A stretch of DNA of 27,417 nt, from assembly GCF_035938995.1 (NCBI RefSeq), contig NZ_DASZGI010000335.1, positions 1 through 27,417 of the forward strand, read 5' to 3'. Position numbers and translations under genes: made by a program. How positions within the stretch are numbered: position 1 is the stretch's first letter; every line of letters begins with the position of its first letter. Of this stretch, positions 17,701-26,700 are shown piece after piece. Under the pieces are notes generated by a model. That model searched no databases. It saw only the letters and a program-made list of their open reading frames with translations, and was not told where the DNA came from. This DNA comes from DASZGI01 sp035938995 (GTDB taxonomy: Bacteria; Actinomycetota; Actinomycetes; Streptomycetales; Catenulisporaceae).

Positions 17701-20700
17701 GGCGGCGATTGCGGCCCGCTGCGAGGTGACAAACTCTTCCCGAGCAGCAAGCTCCTCCCGACTGGCAGCCTCTTCCCGGGCAACAAACCCTTCCCGGGCG
17801 GCTACCTGCTCGCCCTCGGCGGCCGGCGCAGGGGCTTTACCCTTGCCCTTCGCGTCGGACGGGCCGGTCGGTGCTTCGGCCGGCCTCGTCGGGCTGGGCT
17901 CGTCTCCCCGGGCCGTCAGCGCTGGCGGCTCAGTCTCGTGCGGGGACTCCAGGACCGTGTGCAAGGGCTCGGTAGATGACGACGGCGCAGACTCAGACCG
18001 CACCCCCGTATCCACCCGCAAGGGCTCGATCGATGACGACGGCTCAGCCTCATGCGGGGACTCCAGGACCGCGCGCAACCGCTCGGTCGCCGACGACGGC
18101 GCAGACTCAGGCCGCACCCCTGTATCCACCCGCAAGCGCTCGGGCGGCGCCTGCTGCTCGACCTCGGGCCGGACCCCCGGGGCCCCGCCCAAGTGCTCCG
18201 AGGTCAGTGACGACGACATAGACTCGTCCGGCGACCCCCGGCCGGACCCCGGCGGGGTGTCCTCGGGAAAGTAAAAGCGCGGACCGGATGGCCGAGCACC
18301 TTGTGTCGCGCCAGCCGTGTCGGCCGCCGAGGCGGAGGCCTCCCTGGTCATCTCCAGCTCAGAAAAGCGGACTGATCTGATTCTTGCCGGCGCCGCGCCC
18401 GACACGGCCCCTTCCTGGGACCGCAAGGACGGACGCCTGGGCCTGGTGGGCGGCGGCCCGGCGACGGACGGGGATCTGGTTCCGGACGGCGCCGGCTGCC
18501 CGGCCTCCTGCGGGGACGCCGGAACCCTACCCACATCCTCGGTCGGAGACGGCGACCTAGACTCAGGCCGGACCCCCGGAACCCCACCCACACCCTCGGT
18601 CGGAGACGGCGGCCCAGCCTCGAGTCGGAGCCCCGGGCCCTGGCCCGGTGGCCGCAGCTCGGGCGTCGCCGGCCGGGATGGCTCGACGGCGAAGTCGTGC
18701 GCGGTGGGTCCCAATTCGGGAAACAATGGCTTAATACCGTATATCGCGGCGGCTATGTCCCCCGGGGTCATCGGCTGCTGCGTCGACCAGCGGACTGATT
18801 TGGGTTTATCTGCCGCGCCCGACACGGACCCTTCTCGGGATCGTGTCACCAAGACCGGGCGCCCAGGCCTGACTGGCTGCCCGGCGACAGAGGGGGGTCT
18901 GGTTGAGGTCGGCGTCCGCACCGGCGACGGCGATTGCGGCCTGGATCCAGTCGGCGACGGCGACTCCGATGGCGTCCTGTCCCCCGTGGGTTCCCATCCG
19001 GTCGGGAGCTGCACGGTGGACTGCGGTCTGGGCCTGTCGACAGGACGAAGGACGGGCAGGCCGCCCGGATCCGTCTCCCCCGCAATCGTGCGCAGCGAGC
19101 CGGACAGCGTGCTCGTGAGGTACTGACGGGACAGCTCTCCCTCTTCTGGACCGCGGCCGGGTCGCAGAAGGCGCCAATCGGTTGTGTCCCGCCAATCGGC
19201 TGTGTCCTGACCGCGGACACCCTCGGAGTTCGCGTGGAACTCGCCATCCGGCGAAGTCCTCAGCACACCGTCCGTGGCGAGAACCGACGTGTGGCCCAGT
19301 CGCACGAGAGTTGCCGCGGGGCCCGCGAAAACGTCCCTGGAAGGCCCGGTCGCGTCGCCGCGATCAGCCACGAGCACCAACGTCCGCCCGCCGATCGCAG
19401 CCTGCTGAGGGGCGAGGACCGTGCGGTGGAACTCCTCCGCGGTCAGAGTGCGATCCCCGACGACGAACCTGCCCAGATGGTCGATCCGGACGAAGACCAT
19501 GAAAGCCTTCGGGTGTCCCGCGCCCGCCAAGGCGACACGCAATTCCTCGACCGTGTGGTCCGGAACACCGTGGGCACCCCGGGCGGCGACGAACAGGCCC
19601 CCGCCCTCGGACATCAGGGGAAGGCCCTGCGGGTGGACCAGGCCCTTTTCCAAAGCGGCCTCGGGCGAAAGGAGGACCTCCACCGCCCTGCTCGCCTGGA
19701 ACGCCACCGTGGTCGCGCCGCCGGGCAGATCGATCAGGTCCCCCCTCGTGTTGCGCGCTTCGAGGGTCACATTGACGATCGCATCCGCGTCGACCCGGAG
19801 CATCTGCGTCTTGCGCTCCCTCGCGTCGACCGTCATCGTTCTCAAAGCCGCGGACCCGCTGTCGCCGAGCGAGCGGCCGGTGGCCAGGTTGACCGGCTCG
19901 CTGAGCGCCTGCTGGCGGAGGGAGTTCGGGGGCAGACTCGCTGCCAGGTCGCCCGATCTCTCCCGGGTGGTGCCGTTGCCGCTCACCGTGAGGCCGTAGG
20001 TGCCGGTCTGGTTGTGGCCACGCTCGTGGTATCCGTAGTCCGCCGCCAACAGGCTGGCGTTCGCGTACCCGCGGACGTGGGGATTGGCCAGCTCGATCTT
20101 CACCGTGAGGGTCCCCGAGGTGTCCGCGAGCGGGCCGCCCTCCGCGACGAGCCCGCGGAACGTGAAACCGGGTTCGGTGAGCATGTGCGCGAACTGCCGC
20201 GCGAACATCGGGTAGGACATCAGATCGTGGATGGCGTCCAAGGTCCGTGTGCCCGGCTCGACGAGTTGGCCGACCGCGGCGTTGTGGGCGCCGCCGAGGG
20301 GCTGGACCTCGCCGGAGAAGCGTGCCACCGCCTCGTCGAGCACCAGCCGCAGCTTGGCGTGGTCGATACCGGCGAGCGCCGCGTGGTGATCCCGCAGGCC
20401 GTCGGCGATCACGAACTGCCGCTGGCGCAGGCCCAGGGCCGTCGATCCCGCCCGGACCTCGGCCACGGCGACTTCGTCCCGCCGGATCGGGGGCAGGGTG
20501 TCGTGGTTGAGCAGATCGACGGGGACGAGCACTTGCTCGCGCATGGTCACGGTGGCGCTGCGCGGCTCGTCGCGGGCGAGGTGCTGGATCATCTTCACGG
20601 CTGGTCGTGCGGCGCCCAACGTCGCGGAATCCGCCGGCCGCGACGGAAGGAATGTCTTCACCAGCGAGACGTTGAGGTCGACTTCGCCCACGTAGCGGTC

Positions 20701-23700
20701 GGCCGGTCCGTGGATGGTCAACTCTCTGCGGATCTCGTCGCTCGTCGCGGTCGTGTTGCCGCGGGCGACGGTGGACGCCCCGTCCAAACGCGCCCCGGCG
20801 GAGCCGCCGGCGAAGTGGGGCGTCCCCGGCAGGGCGACGGTCGCGCTCCCGAGGGCGGAAAGCGTGTCCCCGCGTGCGTCCCCGGACAAGGCGCGGTCGG
20901 TGTTCAGCCCGTAGGTGAACCGCCCCACGTAGATGTCGTCGACGCTCTCGAGGAGTGCGTAGCCGCGGTTCCTCGGGTCGCGGGTGGCCCGGACCATGAT
21001 GTCGACCCGCTCGTTGCCCAGGGCCACCGATCTCGAGAGGGAGATCCGCACGCCGGAGGTGAACAAGAGGTCGGACCGGGCCGCCAATGCGGTCGGGTCC
21101 AGGGCTCTGGCCAGCTCGACCGAGACCTGGCGGGAGGTCGGCGTGAAACGTGAAGCATTCGGGCCCGCATCCCCGACGACCCAATAACGGCCGAGCTGAC
21201 CCGGCGCCTGCGCTTCGAGCAGACGCAGCGCGGCGTCGGCCACCGGGCTCCTCGCGATCTCGGGGCGCGCGCCTTCACCAGGCGCGACGGGCGAGAAGGG
21301 CAGCAGCCGTTCGGACACGGCGCCGGCCGGGATGATCGGGACTCGCGGTATGGGACGCGGGTCGGCAGTCGTGGCGGGCATGGTCTCGATGGTCCGCGGG
21401 CCTTTCCCCGCGTCCGGGCGGGCCGACAGGGGCGCCGGTCCGGGCCCCGGTCCCGTCGGCGGTGCGTCGCTGCGCAGCAGGGAGAAGCTGGGCCTGGTCT
21501 CGTGGGGCGCGGCCGGGATCGGCTCGGCGCTTCGGATGTCGACCCGGTCTCTCGACGAGCGCAGATAGCTGACGCCGTGCGGAATGTCGACCATGGTGTG
21601 CGCGGAGATGGCGTCCCCGGAGAAGACCATGTTGTGCTTCTGCACCACGACCGAGACGCGCCACAGCATGTCGGCGCTGCCCACGCGATAGTTGTCCTCG
21701 CCGAAGATGGCGCGCCCGGTGTTGGGGTTGACGACTCTCGCCGACCCGCCGGTCGCGTCGACGTGCCTGGCCCAGGACCCGCCGAGGGTGCCGCCGGTCA
21801 ACGGGGATCCGAGGATGCCCAGGTTCCCCGAGAGGGTGCCCGTATGCGACCCGGTCCGGTCCGTCTCCGCGGCCACGGTGACGCCCGCTTCCGCGACCTG
21901 CAGTCGGCCGAACTTGACGTCCGACTCCCCCAGACGTTCGTTGTGGGGGAAACCTTGGATCGTGATGTCGATGCGCCGGTCGAACGCGAGCCCGCTGTCG
22001 AACAGCGTGTGCCGGATCTCGGCGCCCCCGCGGACGTGGGACGCGGCGAGGTTCTCCGTACTGGCGAGCGCCCACGGGACCTCCCGGTAGACCGACGGCG
22101 GCACGTTGAGCCGTTCCAGGAGACGGACCACCTCCCGTGCGACGGCTCCGCCGCCCAAGACCTCCAGTACTTGGTCGTCTGGGCGGAGCGGCACGTGGGG
22201 GCCGTTCAAGTAGGGCTCGGCGCGCGGTGGTATGACGACCTGCGTCAGTGGTTGCGGTGGCAGGCGCTCGGCGGGATGGCGGTCCGGCTGCGCAGGCACG
22301 TCGGTGACTCGCGCGACCCCCACCTCTTGGCGGTGGGCCTCGTCCACGGGCGTCCTGGGGGCGAGCCCGGAGGGGACGATGAAGCGGGCCCTGCCGTCCC
22401 CGATGACGTAATGGACCGGCGGACGCGGCGGCTCGGCGTCAGCGGGCTCCGGCCGGCCGGTGAAAGCCCCGGCCATCTGCCGGGCCATGTCGGTCTCGGC
22501 AGGCGGCGTGGGCTCGTGCCTGGTCGTGACCTCCAGCTCGAAGGACACCCGATAGTCGAAGGCGTGGGCCGTGCCCTGGTGCCGCAGTCCTGAGATGTTG
22601 AAGTCCGACGAGGCGGCACTGAGGGAATCGGCCCTCGTGCTGGAGTAGTCATGCCCGATACCCAGGCCGATGTTCCGGAGCGGGCCGTGGGACGAGAGTC
22701 CGACAGTACCGGCCAGCTGCTCCGACACGTCGCCTTTGGCGCCGATAGTGTCCGAACCGCCCACGCTCGACAGGGCGACGGGCATGATCGCCACGTTCAC
22801 GTCGCGAACCCGGCCCTGGCTCACCGGCACCGGATCGTTCCGAGTGCCGTCCGGGGACTCGATCCGGCCGCGGACCGTCGCCACGATGACCTCGGAGCCC
22901 GTGAGCGTGGGCCGTACCACACGCATGTGGACGCCACCGTCCTGGAACAGGGCGCCGGCCCAGTCCATCAGGCCGTCGTGGCCGAATTTGGGGGCGAGGT
23001 GGTTGCGGAGGGAAGCGATCTCCATGGGGTTCCACGGCCGGGACCACGGTGCCCCCGAGCCGGCGTCCTCCACCATCCGCACCAGCCGCGGCAGCACTTT
23101 TTCGCCGCCGGCCAGGTGGGCGATCACGCTCGGGCCGATGCCATGGCCGGTCGCCAGCGACAGCGGGGCGTGGACAGGCTGTCTCCCGGGCCCGAAATCC
23201 GGCGGGTAGGCCGGTTCCCGGGCCGGAGCCAGCGCGCCCTGGTCAGCCATCATGGCCTCGAACCGCGCTTGCTGGTGAGCGGGCACGCGGAGGTGGACGG
23301 TGATCTCGCCGCCGGCGGTAAGTCCGGCCAGCTGCAGTTTGTCAGTGGCGGTGACGTCCACATCCAGGTGGAACGTGGCCTGGTAAAGCACGCTGCCGTC
23401 GTGGAACCGCAATTCGTTCCACTGACCGCCGCCGACGTTCGAGGTGGTTTCGCGGTCGGTGGAGATGCTTCCGGTCGGGTTGACAGGCAACGACAGACTG
23501 TGTCCGCCCGGGAGACCGGTGGATCCGCCCGCGGGCGCGCCGGGGCGGGTCAGCGGGTGACGGACGGTGACTGAGGGGACGGTCAGCGAGGCACTGCTGC
23601 CGTCGGTACGGCTTTCGCTGACGTTGACGAAACGCTGGGCTTCCTCCATGAGCTGCACGCCCTCTTTGCCCACGTCAGTGCCCACCAGCACGGCGTTGCG

Positions 23701-26700
23701 CAGGGCGCCGGTGAGGGTCATGTGGACCGCGTGCTCGCCGTCGGAGCTCACGAGCCTCGGCGAGGTGAATCCGCCTCCGGCGATTCCGCCGAGCAGGCGG
23801 AGCACGGTGCTCTCGCTCAGCAACGATCGCGCTCCTTCGAGGAGCCCCGGGTCGGCGGCCTCACCGCCGAACAGCGCCGTCACCTGTTCCCGGATCCCTC
23901 GCAGTCCCGACACCGACTCGGGCTGGGCGGAGAAGTGGTGAAGGGCGGCGGCCATACGGTCGGCCGCCTCGTGGTACCGGCCCAGGGGGTCGAATTCCCG
24001 GGCCAGCCCGTTGAGGTCGGTGAGGCCCAGGACGGGCGGCCGATCACCCTCCGGGACTTCGGGCCGTTTGACGGCGAGCGCGCTCGGGAACGCGACGCGC
24101 AGATCGAGCCGCTCGGCGGTGCCGATCTCGACGGGATCCTCGCCGGGTCTGCTGAGGTGCCCGACTAGGGTCGCCCCGGGCAGGTCGAAGTAGGCGAGGT
24201 CGCCGACGTTGATCAGCGTGCGCTTGGTGGAGGAGACCGCGGACTCGCCGGAGCGGTGCGAAGACCGGCTCGTCCCGTCGGCCGCCGCTCCCGCCTGGAC
24301 CGAGAACACCGATTTGGGAAGCCCGCCGAAGGCGACGGACGCAGTGCCGGTGAGGTCGAGCGACCGAGTGCTGCCCACCGTCCTGGTCCCGGTGGCGGAC
24401 GACTCGTATTCCGCCTCGGGCACCCACGAGTGGAGCCCCGGGCCGGGCGTGGTCCGCATCGCCCGGGCCTCCGCGGACTGGTGCGCCGACTCCATCGTGT
24501 CGAATGCGAGTCGCAGATGGACGGCGGGCCGACCGCCGTTCGGCCCGACGAAGAACGTCAGCCCTTCCTCCATGAGCCCCTGCATGAAGGTGGTGTCTCC
24601 CTCACGGACGAGGAATCCACCGATCGCTTCGCGCAGGCCGCTCTGCTCGGCGGGTGACAGTCCGCCGGCGACGGCCCTGACGAACCGGTCGGCGACGGCC
24701 GCGTGATCCGCGACGGCGGTGTCGCCGATCTGGGTGAAGCGACCGTAGCGGCCCATCGGGAACTGCAGATGCCCGGTGCCGGGATCCTTCCGGCCGAAGC
24801 CGGCCGGCAAGTCCCGCGGCTCCTCCCTGGCGGCGAGGTCGGCCAGGGCGTTGGACTGGCGGACCTGCCACGTGCTGACCGCGCGGACTTCATCCTGGAT
24901 CCGCGTCGTGGCCGACTCCCGCAGCTCATCACGCACCCGGATCGCCTGCGTCAACGCCTCACGACGGGCGGGGAGCTCCGTCGCCACCCGGTCATGCCAT
25001 ATCTGCGCGCTCGCCAGTCGATTCAGCCGCTCTACGATCTCCGGTCGGCGCACGGCGTCGCCGATCGCGGCCGTGGCATCCCACTGCCCCGCGGCCTCGC
25101 GACCATCCGCCGCCCAGGAGCTACGTCGGATGGTCTCGGCTTGGCCGCGGATCCCCTCTAGCGCCTCTCGGATCGGATTCGCGAGAGACGGCATCGTCGT
25201 GTCGTCGAGGGCGCCGAGGGCTCGCTCGAATCCGGTGTTCCGCACGCTGACACCGGCCAGATCGTGCGGGGCATCCAGGCCTGCGATCCCATCCTGGGCG
25301 AACGCCACTCGTTCCAGAGCGCTGAGCCGGTCCAAGTGCTCCAGGCTCGCCGGCGTGTTCCAGTTCTCGAGCGCGGCCTCGGTGCGCGTCGTGAGGTCGC
25401 CCAACACCGTGCCGGGATCCTCGGCCCGCGCCCGCGAAAGGGGCTCGATGGCCGCGTTGAACTTCTGCATTCCTCGCTGTTCGAAGTTCCTGAGCTGCTC
25501 GGCGGTCGGACGCGCCAGTTCGACGGCTTGGTCGACGCGAGCCGACTCCTCGTCGGTCAACCGACCGATCCACGACTCGGTCGAGGGGGAGATCATCTCG
25601 GAGAGCGGTCTACTTGACACTCGCCTGCTTGACGTCGGCCTGCTTGACGTCGACCCCACGCGGCTGAGGACCGATCGCTCGGGTGAGGGCAGGTCCGGGC
25701 GGGCGGCCAGATACTGGTCGCCCACGCGTACCAGGATGTGCGGGGCGCCGTCCGCAGTGCGCTGGCGCAGTCCGTACGCGTCCCCCATCATCTCGTTGAG
25801 GCCCAGCGTGCCCATCACGCCCAAGTGGAGCCCGAGCAGGTCGGCGGCGACGTGCGGCACCAGCAGGTCGTGCTGGTACTCCCACCGTTTCGGATCGCGC
25901 ACCGCGGCCACGACCTCGTCACGCGACCAGCCGCGAGCGATCAGGTGGGCGTAGCGGGGCTGCGGCTGGGAGAAGTCTGCGGCGAGGGCGTCCGCGACCC
26001 TGGTCCGAAGCTCGTCCACGGTCGGCACGGCGTCGCCGGACCGGCGTATGGTCTCCCCCGCGCCCTGCAAGAGAGCCCCGTAGAAGGACTCTTGCGGGCG
26101 CCGGGTGCCGAGCTCACCGACGTCGGCGGTGTAGCCGAGTCTTCTCAGCGCGGCGGCCTGGTGTTCGCTCATGTCGGCGGTGAAGGCCACCGGGTGCTCG
26201 GGAGGCAGTCCTCCCGCCACCGCCTGCTCACCCATCGCGCGCAGCGCTTCCGACAAGGAGGCCGTCCCCAATGGGGTGCCCTCGCCCTTGTGGAACAGGA
26301 CCCAGTCCCCCACCGGGTCCGGGACCATGTCGAGGGTGTCGTCGACCCGCCACACCCCGGACACCACATCCCCGTCCGGGCCGATCAGCGCCTCCCGGGT
26401 CGGCGCCAGCACCGGCACCGTGCCACCCGACTCCTTGTGCAGGGCGGCGGCGGGCCCGCTCCCCAGGTCCAGGCCCGCATCGCACGCCACCATGACCACG
26501 CCGCGGAAGTCGCGCTCGGCCGCGCCGTCGAAGCCGCCCTTGGGGACGCCGAGCCGCTTGGCCAGGTCCTCCCCCGACAGACGCTGTTCACCGTCCAGCA
26601 CGACACCGTCGCGGGTGTGCGCCACCAGTGTCTTCCACCCCACAGCACGCGGGATCGCGGCCACCGCCTGCTCATGGGCGACCGTGTCGCGCGGAAGCCG

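Noticed and set aside
18934..21153. A 739-codon plus-strand frame inside the giant gene
   Set aside because: The composition is typical of an antisense shadow (Arg/Gly/Asp/His-rich) and the giant frame on the other strand is continuous with ordered domains.
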